Assembly: GCF_026391055.1 (NCBI RefSeq)
Contig: NZ_JAPLET010000026.1
Span: forward strand, 186,001-250,000
From: Spirosoma sp.
Lineage (GTDB): Bacteria > Bacteroidota > Bacteroidia > Cytophagales > Spirosomataceae
Direction of reading: 5' to 3'
DNA length: 64,000 bases
Part shown: piece by piece, positions 42,323-52,210 of the stretch
How positions within the stretch are numbered: position 1 is the first letter of the stretch
Layout: each line of letters opens with the position of its first letter
The notes under the pieces: model-generated
What the model was told of the DNA's origin: nothing
Database searches by the model: none
What the model saw: only the letters and a program-made list of their open reading frames with translations
Made by a program: the position numbers and the translations under genes

Positions 42323-44680
42323 ATGTTCCGAAACTACATCAAAATCGCCTGGCGCAACATTACCCGAAGCAAAACCTTCTCCTTTATCAATGTGCTGGGC
42401 CTTGCTCTGGGCATGACCAGCAGCCTGCTCATTTTGCTCTGGGTGCAGGACGAACGCAGCATCGACCAGTTACACGCTAACGGCCCGAACATTTATTCGG
42501 TGCTGGAGAACCAGCAGTGGACAGGCAATGACATCAGCACCACCCCCTCCACACCCGGTCCGCTGGCGTTCGCCCTCAAAGCTGAAATTCCGGAAGTAGA
42601 GCGGACTGTTAAGGTGACCTGGGAAGAAGAGCACCTGCTTTCTGTGGGCGATAAGGCTTATAAAGAAAAGGGCCGCTACGCGAGCTCGGATTTATTTAAG
42701 ATATTCTCCTTTCCCCTAGCACATGGCGACCCAAAAACTGCCATTGTAGAGCCAACGTCTATCGTTATTTCTGAAAAAGCTGCACAAAAGCTTTTCGGCC
42801 GAACCGATGTGCTTGGGCGAATGGTTCGGGTCGATAACAAGGAAGATCATAAAGTAACGGGTGTCGTGCGGGACATTCCAGAAACGTCTTCTCTTAAATT
42901 TGATTTCGTCCTACCCGAAGCTCCTTACGAGAAGGAAAACAAGTGGCTGGAGAAGTGGGACAACAACGGCATTCGTACCTACGCGCTCCTGCATCCAAAT
43001 ACAGATATCGACGCTCTAAATGCCAAGATCCTGAACTTTATCAAAAAGCACGACAAGAACGTAACGACCATCACGACGTTCATGTTCCCCTACGAGAAAG
43101 CCTACCTGCAATCGAAATTCACCAATGGCAAGCCCGATGGCGGGCGGATTGAATACGTCCGAATTTTCACCATCGTGGCTATTTTTCTGCTAATCATTGC
43201 CTGCATCAACTTCATGAATCTGGCTACGGCCCGCTCGGCCAAACGCGCCAAGGAAGTGGGCATTCGAAAGGTGGTGGGTGCCGAACGTTCGTATCTGGTC
43301 GGTCAGTTCGTTGGAGAAGCCGTACTGACAGCCCTCTTCTCCCTACTCATTGCCATTGTTCTGGTGCAGGTGCTGCTTTCGAGCTTCAACACCTTAACGG
43401 AGAAACACATAGAAATCCAGTATGCAAACCCGCTGTACTGGCTCACCCTGCTTGGCTTAGCCCTGATCACCGGCCTTGTTTCCGGGAGTTACCCGGCCTT
43501 ATTTCTATCGTCGCTTCAACCGGTAAAGGTTTTGAAAGGTACGCTACGATTTACTGCGGGAGCCGTATTCTTCCGACAAGGGTTAGTGGTTTTCCAGTTT
43601 GCCCTCTCCTTATTGCTGATTATTGGCACCCTGATTGCCGGTCGGCAGGTCGATTACATCCGCACCAAAAATCTTGGGCTAGACCGCGAAAATGTCGTTT
43701 ACATGACACTGGAAGGCGATTTACCCAAACGGTTCGACGCTTTCCGGGAAGAACTTCTACAGGCACCGGGTATTCAATCGGTATCCTCGGCAGGCAACGA
43801 CCCTATGCAGATTGGCAGTTCGACCACGGGCGTTGAGTGGAAAGGTAAACCCGAAGGCGACAAAACCTTATTTAATCAGCTCCCTATCAGCTACGACTTT
43901 ATCAAGACCATGAAGATCAAGCTGCTCGATGGCCGTGATTTTTCAAAGGGTACGATTACAGACAGCACCAATTATATTGTCAATGAAGAAGCGGCCCGGC
44001 GTATGGGCATGAAAACCGCCGTTGGGCAGGATTTGAAATTCTGGGGTAAGTCAGGAAAGATCGTTGGCCTGATCAAAAACTTTCATATCAATTCGTTGCG
44101 GGTAGCCATCGAGCCCCTCATCATGCGACTGGACTCCACCAACAACACACTGCTGGTGCGCACGCAACCCGGTCAGACCGAAAAGGCGCTCAAGAGCATG
44201 GAGCGGCTGGCCAAACAGTTTAACCCGGCCTACCCGTTCGACTACCAATTCGCCGACGAGAGTTTCCGGGAGCAGTACAAAAGTGAGACGCTGATTGGCA
44301 CTCTGGCAAACGCTTTTGCGGTTATCGCCATTTTCATCGCCTGCCTGGGGTTGTTTGGCCTGGCCATGTTCACCGCCGAACAACGCACCCGCGAAATTGG
44401 CGTTCGCAAAGTGCTGGGGGCCTCGGTTCCTAACATCGTCGTCCTGCTCTCGAAAGACTTTTTGAAACTGGTCATGATCGCCATTTTAATTGCCTCGCCC
44501 CTGGCTTGGTGGGCTATGCACCAATGGCTGAAAGACTTCGCCTACCGCATCGACATTGAGTGGTGGGTCTTTGCGCTGGCGGGCCTGATAGCCATTGGCA
44601 TTGCCCAACTCACGGTGAGTTTCCAGAGTATCAAAGCCGCTTTGATGAACCCGGTGAAGAGTTTGCGAAGCGCAGAGTAA
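42323..44680 (+). CDS. FtsX/MacB-type ABC permease without prefix domain (P7)
   Basis: 785 aa starting MFRNYIKIAWRNITRSKTFS. TM1 is VLGLALGMTSSLLILLWVQDE, nearly the same as in P6. The first core has LLIIACINFMNLATARSAKRAKEVGIRKVVGAE, the second CLGLFGLAMFTAEQRTREIGVRKVLGAS. The end is NPVKSLRSAE, one residue longer than most. The similarity to P6 over TM1, the cores and HVNS-type periplasmic loops suggests a tandem duplication. No sites or -24/-12 element lie in the 154-bp gap before it. A strong hairpin terminator follows 20 bp after the stop. Role as in the other permeases: a membrane core with periplasmic domains, partner ATPase unknown. Confidence 0.9.
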   Translation: MFRNYIKIAWRNITRSKTFSFINVLGLALGMTSSLLILLWVQDERSIDQLHANGPNIYSVLENQQWTGNDISTTPSTPGPLAFALKAEIPEVERTVKVTWEEEHLLSVGDKAYKEKGRYASSDLFKIFSFPLAHGDPKTAIVEPTSIVISEKAAQKLFGRTDVLGRMVRVDNKEDHKVTGVVRDIPETSSLKFDFVLPEAPYEKENKWLEKWDNNGIRTYALLHPNTDIDALNAKILNFIKKHDKNVTTITTFMFPYEKAYLQSKFTNGKPDGGRIEYVRIFTIVAIFLLIIACINFMNLATARSAKRAKEVGIRKVVGAERSYLVGQFVGEAVLTALFSLLIAIVLVQVLLSSFNTLTEKHIEIQYANPLYWLTLLGLALITGLVSGSYPALFLSSLQPVKVLKGTLRFTAGAVFFRQGLVVFQFALSLLLIIGTLIAGRQVDYIRTKNLGLDRENVVYMTLEGDLPKRFDAFREELLQAPGIQSVSSAGNDPMQIGSSTTGVEWKGKPEGDKTLFNQLPISYDFIKTMKIKLLDGRDFSKGTITDSTNYIVNEEAARRMGMKTAVGQDLKFWGKSGKIVGLIKNFHINSLRVAIEPLIMRLDSTNNTLLVRTQPGQTEKALKSMERLAKQFNPAYPFDYQFADESFREQYKSETLIGTLANAFAVIAIFIACLGLFGLAMFTAEQRTREIGVRKVLGASVPNIVVLLSKDFLKLVMIAILIASPLAWWAMHQWLKDFAYRIDIEWWVFALAGLIAIGIAQLTVSFQSIKAALMNPVKSLRSAE

Positions 44681-44699
44681 ATCAGCAAAACCATAGAAT

Positions 44700-44730
44700 A
44701 ACGCCAACACATACCGTATGTGTTGGCGTT
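44700..44730 (+). terminator. Intrinsic terminator after P7
   Basis: AACGCCAACACATAC (44700-44714) pairs perfectly with 44716-44730 around a single central base, so the real loop is a few bases wider. GGCTTTTTGG follows. It closes the P6-P7 unit. Confidence 0.85.
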
Positions 44731-44915
44731 GGCTTTTTGGAGAGTTAAGAATAGAAAATGCATACTGCAAATTCCTAACGGGAAAGGACTGAACGGGTAA
44801 GCTGATAAGCACCCACACTAACTGAATTCCAGAAAACTTTGCCACGCCGATGCTTGCGAATTGCGTATTTTTGACAAATCACTCACAGCAAATTAGCCCT
44901 TTTAACCTCAGATTC

Positions 44916-47060
44916 ATGAATATTGGACTAACTCTTCTTGCCCTAACGACTGTGCTTACCACGTTTACATCAGGTGTTGATTCACCAATAGCGCCCGACC
45001 CCAATCCGTTTTTCAGTACGTACAATACGCCATTTGGAGTACCACCCTTTGCTCAGATAAAGCCCGAGCACTTTGAACCGGCCATCGACGAGGGCATACG
45101 GCAGCAAACAGCCGAAATCGAAATCATTACCAGGCAGAAAGCGGCACCCACCTTTGCTAACACGGTTGAGGCTCTCGAAGCCAGTGGTGACCTCCTTCGG
45201 CGGGTCAATACGGTATTGGGGAACCTCAACGGTGCCAACACCAACGATCAGCTGCAGAAAATTGCCCAGACAGTAGCCCCCAAACTGGCTAAACACAGCG
45301 ATGACATTATGCTTAATCCAGCCTTGTTCGGGCGGGTAAAAGCGGTTTACGACGGTCGCGCCAAACTAAAACTATCCGGCGATCAGCAGCGTTTGCTCGA
45401 AAAAATGTACAAAAACTTTGTGCGAAACGGAGCCGCCCTAACCGCCGACAAGCAGACCCGTTTGCGCCAGATCAACGGCGATGTATCTGTACTGACGCTG
45501 AAATTCGGGCAGAATCTTCTTGCCGAAAACAATGCTTATGCCCTGGTTATCGACAAGGCCGACGACCTGAGCGGTTTGCCAGCCTCGGTTGTGGCCGCAG
45601 CCGCCGAGGAAGCAAAAAAACGTAAGCTCACGGGTACTAAGTGGGTCTTCACACTCCAGAATCCGAGTATCATGCCATTTCTACAATACGCCGATAACCG
45701 GGCTCTGCGTGAGCAACTGTTAAAGGCGTACCTCGAACGGGGTAACCACAACGACGAACACGACAACAAAGCGATCATGGCCAACATGGTGTCGCTGCGG
45801 GCCGAAAAAGCGCAGTTGCTAGGGTACGACAATCACGCAGCTTATGTGTTGGAAGAAAGCATGGCCCAAACGCCCGACAAGGTGGCTCAATTACTGAATC
45901 AACTCTGGTCGGCAACGGTGCCCGTGGCGCAACAGGAAGCCGCCGACTTACAGGCCATGATGGACAAAGATGAAAAGGCCAACCCCGGCCGGAATCAGAA
46001 ACTGGCCAGTTGGGACTGGCGCTATTACGCCGAAAAACTGCGTAAAGAAAAATACGCCCTCGACGAGCAGGAACTACGTCCTTATTTTTCGCTGGAAAGT
46101 GTACGGGATGGCATTTTCATGCTGACCAACCGGCTGTATGGCCTGCGCTTCGAACGCCGTACCGATATTCCAGTCTACCACGAAGAAGCTATGGCCTACG
46201 AGGTCAAAGAAGCCGACGGACGGCACATCGGGATCATTTACATGGATTTTTTTCCGCGAGCTAGCAAGCGCGGTGGGGCCTGGATGACCAGCTACCGGCG
46301 GCAGGAAGCGGATAACGGAAAGAAAGTAACGCCCGTAGTATCCATCGTCTGCAACTTCTCGCGGCCATCGGGCGACGCCCCTGCCCTGCTCACGTTAAAC
46401 GAAACCAGCACCTTTTTCCACGAGTTTGGCCATGCCCTGCATGGGCTGCTGTCCAACGTCCATTATGGGAGCCAGTCGGGTACATCGGTGCCGCGCGATT
46501 TCGTTGAACTGCCCTCGCAGATTATGGAAAACTGGGCTGTAGAGCCGGAAATGCTCCGGTTGTTTGCCAAACACTATAAAACCGGGGCCGTCATTCCCGA
46601 CGTGCTGGTCGACAAGATCAAGCGGAGCAGCCTGTTCAATCAGGGCTTTGAAACGAGTGAGTATCTGGCCGCTTCGTTGCTGGACATGGCCTATCATACG
46701 CTGAAACCGGACCAGACACCGACTGATGTGCTGGCTTTTGAAAAACAGGCGATGGATAAAATTGGCCTGATCGACCAGATTCCACCGCGCTACCGAAGCA
46801 CTTACTTCCAGCATATCTTCTCGGGCGGATACTCGGCGGGCTACTACAGCTACATCTGGTCGGCGGTACTTGATGCCGATGCCTTCGAGGTATTTAAACA
46901 AAAGGGATTATTCGATCCTAAATCGGCCCAGTCGTTCCGCAAAAACGTTCTTGAAAAAGGCGGCACCGAAGACCCAATGACGCTTTACCGGAAATTCCGG
47001 GGTGCCGAACCCGACATTAAGCCGCTGCTTCGTCGGCGCGGGCTCATGAAGGATGTTTAG
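44916..47060 (+). CDS. M3-family metallopeptidase (dipeptidyl carboxypeptidase/oligopeptidase type)
   Basis: The ATG at 44916 gives 714 aa with a likely signal peptide (MNIGLTLLALTTVLTTFTSG); the longer frame adds 22 residues without one. The N-terminal region NPFFSTYNTPFGVPPFAQIK and PEHFEPAIDEGI is characteristic of the Dcp/PrlC branch. The zinc site is FFHEFGHALHGL (HExxH) with the third ligand in FVELPSQIMENWA, about 25 residues on. A C-terminal YYSYIWSAVLDADAF motif is also typical. It should cleave short peptides, releasing dipeptides, probably in the periplasm. It stands alone between two permease modules with its own TATTTTTG-type promoter and a following hairpin. Confidence 0.93.
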   Translation: MNIGLTLLALTTVLTTFTSGVDSPIAPDPNPFFSTYNTPFGVPPFAQIKPEHFEPAIDEGIRQQTAEIEIITRQKAAPTFANTVEALEASGDLLRRVNTVLGNLNGANTNDQLQKIAQTVAPKLAKHSDDIMLNPALFGRVKAVYDGRAKLKLSGDQQRLLEKMYKNFVRNGAALTADKQTRLRQINGDVSVLTLKFGQNLLAENNAYALVIDKADDLSGLPASVVAAAAEEAKKRKLTGTKWVFTLQNPSIMPFLQYADNRALREQLLKAYLERGNHNDEHDNKAIMANMVSLRAEKAQLLGYDNHAAYVLEESMAQTPDKVAQLLNQLWSATVPVAQQEAADLQAMMDKDEKANPGRNQKLASWDWRYYAEKLRKEKYALDEQELRPYFSLESVRDGIFMLTNRLYGLRFERRTDIPVYHEEAMAYEVKEADGRHIGIIYMDFFPRASKRGGAWMTSYRRQEADNGKKVTPVVSIVCNFSRPSGDAPALLTLNETSTFFHEFGHALHGLLSNVHYGSQSGTSVPRDFVELPSQIMENWAVEPEMLRLFAKHYKTGAVIPDVLVDKIKRSSLFNQGFETSEYLAASLLDMAYHTLKPDQTPTDVLAFEKQAMDKIGLIDQIPPRYRSTYFQHIFSGGYSAGYYSYIWSAVLDADAFEVFKQKGLFDPKSAQSFRKNVLEKGGTEDPMTLYRKFRGAEPDIKPLLRRRGLMKDV

Positions 47061-47113
47061 TCCTTCGGCACGTATCCACTAAAGCGAGTAAACTAATTCT
47101 TCACTCCGTTCAA

Positions 47114-47145
47114 CAAGCCAGCCCGATCATCGTCGGGCTGGCTTG
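47114..47145 (+). terminator. Hairpin after the M3 peptidase gene
   Basis: CAAGCCAGCCCGA (47114-47126) pairs perfectly with 47133-47145, with loop TCATCG. The 3' arm overlaps the first two bases of the cassette-4 distal site (47144). No T-run follows directly. Confidence 0.75.
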
Positions 47146-47181
47146 TCCGTTTTACGGACATATGCTGTCCACAAACGGACA
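47144..47181 (+). promoter_or_regulatory. Tandem palindromic sites, cassette 4
   Basis: TGTCCGTTTTACGGACA (47144-47160, 17 bp, 7-bp perfect arms) and TGTCCACAAACGGACA (47166-47181) start 22 bp apart. They are the strongest palindromes of the set. The second ends 64 bp before the -24 element at 47245. Confidence 0.72.
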
Positions 47182-47244
47182 GTTGATTTTACCATCATAC
47201 TGTAATTATTCCCATTCTGAGCAATTAAAGCACTTTTCGCTAGT

Positions 47245-47259
47245 TGGCACCGCATTTGT
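47245..47259 (+). promoter_or_regulatory. Sigma-54-like promoter of padR4-P8
   Basis: TGGCACCGCATTTGT includes the full TGGCAC of the RpoN -24 box, with GT in place of GC at -12. It lies 44 bp before the padR4 start codon. Confidence 0.63.
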
Positions 47260-47288
47260 TCGACATTATCGTATAAAATCAATCGGGT

Positions 47289-47627
47289 ATGAAACGAACC
47301 TTTCTGGGAGAGTTTGAGGAAGTAGTTTTACTAACGGTGGCCGTCCTGGGCGATGAGGCTTATGGCGTCACCATCACACAGGAGATCGAGCAGCGAACCG
47401 GGCGGTCCGTTGGCTTCAGTACCGTACATACGACCTTGCAACGTTTGGCAGAAAAAGGCTATTTATCGTCGGAGATGGGTGGTGCCACAGCTGAGCGGGG
47501 TGGTAGACGAAAACGTTTTTTCAGCGTAACAGCCGCCGGACGGAGAGCTTTACAGGAAGTGAAGCAGGTACGCGAGGAGCTATGGAGCGCGTTACCTCCG
47601 CAAACGCTGCAATTGATGGGAGGATAA
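47289..47627 (+). CDS. PadR-family transcriptional regulator (padR4)
   Basis: 112 aa: KRTFLGEFEEVVLLTVAVLG, VTITQEIEQRTGRSVGFSTVHTTLQRLAEKGYL, ERGGRRKRFFSVTAAG, ending EELWSAL. In the HTH region, the recognition segment (GFSTVHTTLQRL) differs from padR1-3. Unlike padR1-3, the stop codon does not overlap the next start; P8 begins 10 bp later. It heads the padR4-P8-serine hydrolase module. Confidence 0.92.
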   Translation: MKRTFLGEFEEVVLLTVAVLGDEAYGVTITQEIEQRTGRSVGFSTVHTTLQRLAEKGYLSSEMGGATAERGGRRKRFFSVTAAGRRALQEVKQVREELWSALPPQTLQLMGG

Positions 47628-47637
47628 TCTGGCACTC

Positions 47638-50280
47638 ATGACTCATCCACCGCGCTGGGCTCAGAAGCTGCTGGAAGCTTTGGGCCATCCCGATACACAG
47701 GAAGAGGTGCAGGGCGACCTGCTCGAACTCTACGACCACTGGGTTCAGACAATGGGCAAACGACGCGCCAACTGGCGGTATAGTCTCGCAGCTTTGAAAC
47801 TACTGCGGCCACTGGCTAAACCAAAACCACAGACCTATTCACCACCCTTTACTTCACACCCCGACATGCTTCGTAATTACGTAAAAATTGCCACTCGAAA
47901 CCTTGTCAGGAACAGGGTGTATTCTGCCATCAACATTGGTGGTCTGGCGTTGGGCATGGTCTGTTGCCTGCTCATTGCCCTCTACGTCTATGACGAACTG
48001 AGTTACGACCGTTTCAATGCGAATTTCGCGCACATTTATCGGGTCACCGAACGGCAAACGCAGCCCGAAGGCATTTTCGATGTGGCCGTTACACCGGGAC
48101 CGCTGGCCCCTGCGCTGGAGAAAGACTTCCCCGAAGTACAGCGCACTACACGCGTTGGCCAGTGGCACGGTTTACTGACCAAAGGGCGCCGGGCCATTGA
48201 GCCCGAGCAATTTTTGATCGTTGACCCCAGCTTTTTCAGCCTGTTCAGTTATCCGCTCATCATGGGCGATACGAACACCATCTTTCACGGCCCCAACGAA
48301 CTAATCTTCAGCGAAGCCACCGCCGAACGATTTTTCGGGGCCGACTGGCGGCTGAAAAACCTGCTGGGTCAGTCGATCACCCTTAACAAAGACCAGACCT
48401 TCACGCTGGTTGGCGTGGCGAAGAACCCACCCACGCAATCGCACATTCAGTTTGATGTCCTGATGCCGTTCAAATGGCTTGAACGCAATGACGAATGGAG
48501 TATGAAATGGAACAGCAACAGCTACCATACCTACCTTCAATTGCGGCCGGATGTAGCCGGGAAAGCCATAGACCCAACTGCTTTTGCCGATAAACTCCGG
48601 GGGCAGCTTAAACAATACCAATCAGGCAACGAGACGCCCTTACTGCTGCAACCTCTGTCCGACATCTACCTGTATTCCAAATTCGCCTTTGGCACCGATT
48701 ACGGCAAACGCAGCGACATTACCTACATCAATATTTTCGTAGCGGTTGGCCTGATTGTGCTGCTTATTGCGGTGATCAACTTCATCAATCTGGCCACGGC
48801 GCGGGCGTCGCAGCGGGCTAAAGAAGTGGGCGTTCGAAAAAGCGTAGGAGCGCAGCGGTCGAGTCTGGTGACGCAGTTTCTGAGCGAGGCCTTATTAATG
48901 ACAACCTTAGCTATGCTGGTCTCTCTGTTGCTGGCCGAACTGCTTCTGCCTGTATTTAACAATCTGGCCGAAAAAAGCATGGCGATTCCGTATCGGATGC
49001 CCGCTTTCTGGCTGGTTATTATTGGACTAACGGCCGTGGTTAGCTTACTAACCGGTCTTTACCCGGCCTTTTTCCTCTCGTCTTTCCGGCCTGTCGCCGT
49101 ACTGAAAACTGGCATTGCGGGCTACTTTTCCAGTGGCCAAACGGGGCGAAACTTCCGGCAATCGCTGGTGGTGGGCCAGTTCGTGCTGTCTATTTCACTC
49201 GCGATCAGCACAGTAGTCATTTACCGGCAACTGGCGTATTTGCAAAGCACCAAACTGGGATTCGACAAATCGCACTTACTGAACGTGCGACTCAAAGGCG
49301 ATCTGAAACAAAACGCGCTGCGATTCAAGACCGACGTGTCGCAATTGCCGGGGGTGGCGCAGGCATCCATGACCACGAGCAATCTGGTCGATATGAACAA
49401 CAGCACGACCATTGAATGGGAAGGCCAGACGCCGAAAGACGAATTTCTCATTACGCAGATGAACGTCGACGCTGATTTTATCAGGACAACGGGCATGTCG
49501 ATGGTTGCGGGCCGAAATTTTTCCGCTCAGATTACCAGCGATACGTTGTCTAAATTGGGCACCTATCTAATCAACGAAACGGCGGCCAAACGCATGGGCT
49601 GGACACCCGCCAGCGCCCTGGGAAAGAAGGTAAAATTCTGGGGAACGGATGGCACCGTCATCGGCGTAGTGAAAGACTTCCATTTTCGGCCATTGCATGT
49701 CAGCATAGAACCCTTCATTCTTCGTTTCCGGCCGAAAGAATTCTATTTTGACTTGTTAGTAAAAACAAAGCCCGGTATGGTCGCCAGTACTCTGCCCGCT
49801 ATAACGTCCGTTTACAAAAAACTGGATCCGAACTACCCAATTTCTTATGGTTTCGTCGATCAGGATCTGGACAGACAATACCGATCCGAACAGCGTATTG
49901 GTCAGATCATTCTCTACTTTTCCATCCTGACAATTCTGGTTTCCTGCCTCGGCTTGTTTGGTTTGACGGCCTTCACCGCCGAACAGCGGACGAAGGAAAT
50001 CGGCATCCGGAAAGTGTTGGGAGCTTCGGTCGTCAGCATCGTAGCCCTGCTCTCCAAAGACTTCCTGAAACTGGTATTGATTGCCCTTATCATCGCGTCG
50101 CCCATCGCCTGGTACGCCATGAACCGCTGGCTGCAAAGTTTTGCCTACAAAACCAGTTTTGAGTGGTGGATGCCCGCCCTGGCCGGATTAGTAGCCATTT
50201 GCATTGCCCTCCTCACGACCAGTTTTCAAAGCATTAAAGCCGCCATTGCCAACCCGGTGAAGAGTTTACGGAATGAATAA
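47638..50280 (+). CDS. FtsX/MacB-type ABC permease with divergent prefix domain (P8)
   Basis: 880 aa. The prefix (~2-60) reads HPPRWAQKLLEALGHPDTQE, EVQGDLLELYDHWVQTMGKRRANWRYS, LLRPLAKPKP; it has lost the AP of APHL and the IKRQ end. TM1: IGGLALGMVCCLLIALYVYDE. Cores: VLLIAVINFINLATARASQRAKEVGVRKSVGAQ and CLGLFGLTAFTAEQRTKEIGIRKVLGAS. The end is NPVKSLRNE. The first core lacks the usual ACINFMN and has AVINFIN. The serine hydrolase gene begins 74 bp later with no promoter or terminator seen, so it may be in the same transcript. Substrate unknown. Confidence 0.9.
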   Translation: MTHPPRWAQKLLEALGHPDTQEEVQGDLLELYDHWVQTMGKRRANWRYSLAALKLLRPLAKPKPQTYSPPFTSHPDMLRNYVKIATRNLVRNRVYSAINIGGLALGMVCCLLIALYVYDELSYDRFNANFAHIYRVTERQTQPEGIFDVAVTPGPLAPALEKDFPEVQRTTRVGQWHGLLTKGRRAIEPEQFLIVDPSFFSLFSYPLIMGDTNTIFHGPNELIFSEATAERFFGADWRLKNLLGQSITLNKDQTFTLVGVAKNPPTQSHIQFDVLMPFKWLERNDEWSMKWNSNSYHTYLQLRPDVAGKAIDPTAFADKLRGQLKQYQSGNETPLLLQPLSDIYLYSKFAFGTDYGKRSDITYINIFVAVGLIVLLIAVINFINLATARASQRAKEVGVRKSVGAQRSSLVTQFLSEALLMTTLAMLVSLLLAELLLPVFNNLAEKSMAIPYRMPAFWLVIIGLTAVVSLLTGLYPAFFLSSFRPVAVLKTGIAGYFSSGQTGRNFRQSLVVGQFVLSISLAISTVVIYRQLAYLQSTKLGFDKSHLLNVRLKGDLKQNALRFKTDVSQLPGVAQASMTTSNLVDMNNSTTIEWEGQTPKDEFLITQMNVDADFIRTTGMSMVAGRNFSAQITSDTLSKLGTYLINETAAKRMGWTPASALGKKVKFWGTDGTVIGVVKDFHFRPLHVSIEPFILRFRPKEFYFDLLVKTKPGMVASTLPAITSVYKKLDPNYPISYGFVDQDLDRQYRSEQRIGQIILYFSILTILVSCLGLFGLTAFTAEQRTKEIGIRKVLGASVVSIVALLSKDFLKLVLIALIIASPIAWYAMNRWLQSFAYKTSFEWWMPALAGLVAICIALLTTSFQSIKAAIANPVKSLRNE

Positions 50281-50354
50281 TTTGTCTGGGCTTGGCCCAG
50301 GCATCACACGCAACTATTTCTCAGGCCTCGTGGCCTTTATTCTCACTACAGCTT

Positions 50355-52088
50355 ATGCGTCTACCCCTCGCCTTTATTTCCTTACTCCTTCTCGCTTCGC
50401 CGGTCATTGCCGATGATTTGGACGACTTCATTCGTGACCAGTTACGAAAACGACATGTACCCGGTTTGTCGATCGCCATTATCCAGAATGGTAAAATTGT
50501 GAAGGCTCAAACCTACGGTTTCGCCGACAAGAAGGGAACGATACCGTTAACCACCGCCACCCTGTTTCAGGCTGGGTCCATTAGTAAATCGGTGGCGGCT
50601 GTTGGTGCGTTGTACCTGACCGAAGCAGGCAAACTATCGCTCGACGAAGACGTAAACGTGAAGCTACGCACCTGGAAAGTGCCGGAGAATGAATTTACGA
50701 AAGACAAAAAAGTAACCCTGCGCGGGTTACTCAGCCACACAACAGGACTAACCGTTCATGGTTTTCCGGGCTATGAGGTTGGTAAGTCGATAGCAACCGT
50801 CCCGCAGATTCTCGACGGCGTAGCACCTGCCAACACCGCTCCCGTTCGTGTCGATTTCGTACCCGGAACCAAATGGCGGTATTCGGGCGGAGGTTACACC
50901 GTAATGCAGCAACTCATGCTTGACGTGACCGGCAAACCCTTCCCTCAGTTTATGCAGGAAACAGTGTTGACGTCACTGGGTATGACCGAAAGTACGTATC
51001 AACAGCCCTTGCCTGCTGACAAAGCCAAACGGACCGCCAGAGGCTATTACGGCGACCGAAGCGACGTGAAAGGCCGATGGCACCTCTACCCCGAAATGGC
51101 CGCTGCCGGACTCTGGACAACACCCTCCGATCTGGCCCGTTTTGCCATTGGTATTCAACAGGCACTGGCTGGAAAATCGGGCGCGGTGCTGTCGCAACAA
51201 ATGACGAAGCAGATGCTGACGGATCAGAAAGACAACGACGGGCTGGGCGTTTTTTTACAGGGCGAAGGCCACACGATGCGGTTTGGGCACGGGGGACGCG
51301 ATGAGGGATTCGACGCGCAGTTCACCGCTGGTGCTGAAACCGGACAGGGTGTGGCAATCATGATCAACGCTAACGATAACTCACGCATGATGAGCCGGAT
51401 TGTAGACGCCGTAGCCAAGCACTACAACTGGCCGGATTATACGACAACGAAGGTTGCTGAGCGCAAAGCGGTGGCTGTCGATGCAAAAGCACTAGCATCC
51501 TACGAAGGCCGTTACGAGTTTGCCAACAACCGTATGATCACATTCATCACCGACAAGGGACGACTGGCAACGCTCGTGGATGGTTTCGCCGACGAAGAGT
51601 TTGTATCCGAAACGCCAACTCGCTTTGTATCGGTAGACCGGGATGCCTATTTGACGTTTGCACCGGACGACACCGGAAAAATAACAGGGCTGGTATTTAA
51701 ACAGGGCAAAGAGGAACGCACAATACCGCGCATCGGTCCGCTACTGAATACGTTAAAACCCAGCCAGGACCCCGACGCAGACCGTACGCGCCAGATCGAA
51801 ACGGCTCTGAAGGCATCCATTCAGGGCGGTAAAAGCGTAGCTCATGTTCCTGGCATTTCGCCCGGTGCCCGCCGTGATTTTGCCGGAGGAGTGCCGGAGT
51901 TGGCAGGACTCAAGTCCATTGCGTTCATTAGCCATGAAGATGTAAAAAACTATGGCATCGAGCGGCACGATGGCAAAGTAAGTCAGATCCTGAACTATAA
52001 ACTCACAACGGACAAAGCCTCGAAATACATACTGGTCTATCTGACATCGGACGGGTTAGTGACGGATTTTGATGTGGTGGACAAATAA
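50355..52088 (+). CDS. Exported serine hydrolase of the beta-lactamase class C/esterase fold
   Basis: The ATG at 50355 (MRLPLAFISLLLLASPVIAD) begins a signal peptide and gives 577 aa; the longer frame has none. The catalytic SxxK is AGSISKSVAA near residue 80, followed by HTTGLTVHGF, the Tyr motif YSGGGYTVMQQ and the third motif GHGGRDEGFD near 315. These are the three elements of the class C / D-Ala-D-Ala peptidase fold. After ~365, a beta-rich C-terminal region (SYEGRYEFANN) and about 90 further residues of unknown role follow. Likely a periplasmic esterase or peptidase; beta-lactam hydrolysis is not shown. It follows P8 within 74 bp and is closed by a strong terminator, so it may be co-expressed with padR4-P8. 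Confidence 0.9.
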   Translation: MRLPLAFISLLLLASPVIADDLDDFIRDQLRKRHVPGLSIAIIQNGKIVKAQTYGFADKKGTIPLTTATLFQAGSISKSVAAVGALYLTEAGKLSLDEDVNVKLRTWKVPENEFTKDKKVTLRGLLSHTTGLTVHGFPGYEVGKSIATVPQILDGVAPANTAPVRVDFVPGTKWRYSGGGYTVMQQLMLDVTGKPFPQFMQETVLTSLGMTESTYQQPLPADKAKRTARGYYGDRSDVKGRWHLYPEMAAAGLWTTPSDLARFAIGIQQALAGKSGAVLSQQMTKQMLTDQKDNDGLGVFLQGEGHTMRFGHGGRDEGFDAQFTAGAETGQGVAIMINANDNSRMMSRIVDAVAKHYNWPDYTTTKVAERKAVAVDAKALASYEGRYEFANNRMITFITDKGRLATLVDGFADEEFVSETPTRFVSVDRDAYLTFAPDDTGKITGLVFKQGKEERTIPRIGPLLNTLKPSQDPDADRTRQIETALKASIQGGKSVAHVPGISPGARRDFAGGVPELAGLKSIAFISHEDVKNYGIERHDGKVSQILNYKLTTDKASKYILVYLTSDGLVTDFDVVDK

Positions 52089-52109
52089 ACGTTGCTGTCG
52101 TTTCTTTTC

Positions 52110-52146
52110 TGTCCGCTTGTGTCCGCTCCCTGTCCGTTTTTGGACA
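52110..52146 (+). promoter_or_regulatory. Tandem sites, cassette 5 (distal site degenerate)
   Basis: The proximal site TGTCCGTTTTTGGACA (52131-52146) fits consensus. The distal one, 21 bp upstream at 52110, keeps only the TGTCCG half. The proximal site ends 65 bp before the -24 element. Confidence 0.62.
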
Positions 52147-52166
52147 ACAGCTAGTAATAATCATTC

Positions 52167-52207
52167 AACGAAAAAGCCCTTCCCAGATTGGTAAGGGCTT
52201 TTTCGTT
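52167..52207 (+). terminator. Intrinsic terminator between cassette-5 sites and promoter
   Basis: AACGAAAAAGCCCTT (52167-52181) pairs perfectly with 52193-52207, with an 11-nt loop and a TTTTT run in the 3' arm. It ends the hydrolase transcript and lies only 3 bp before the -24 element at 52211, as in cassette 3. Confidence 0.87.
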
Positions 52208-52210
52208 CTT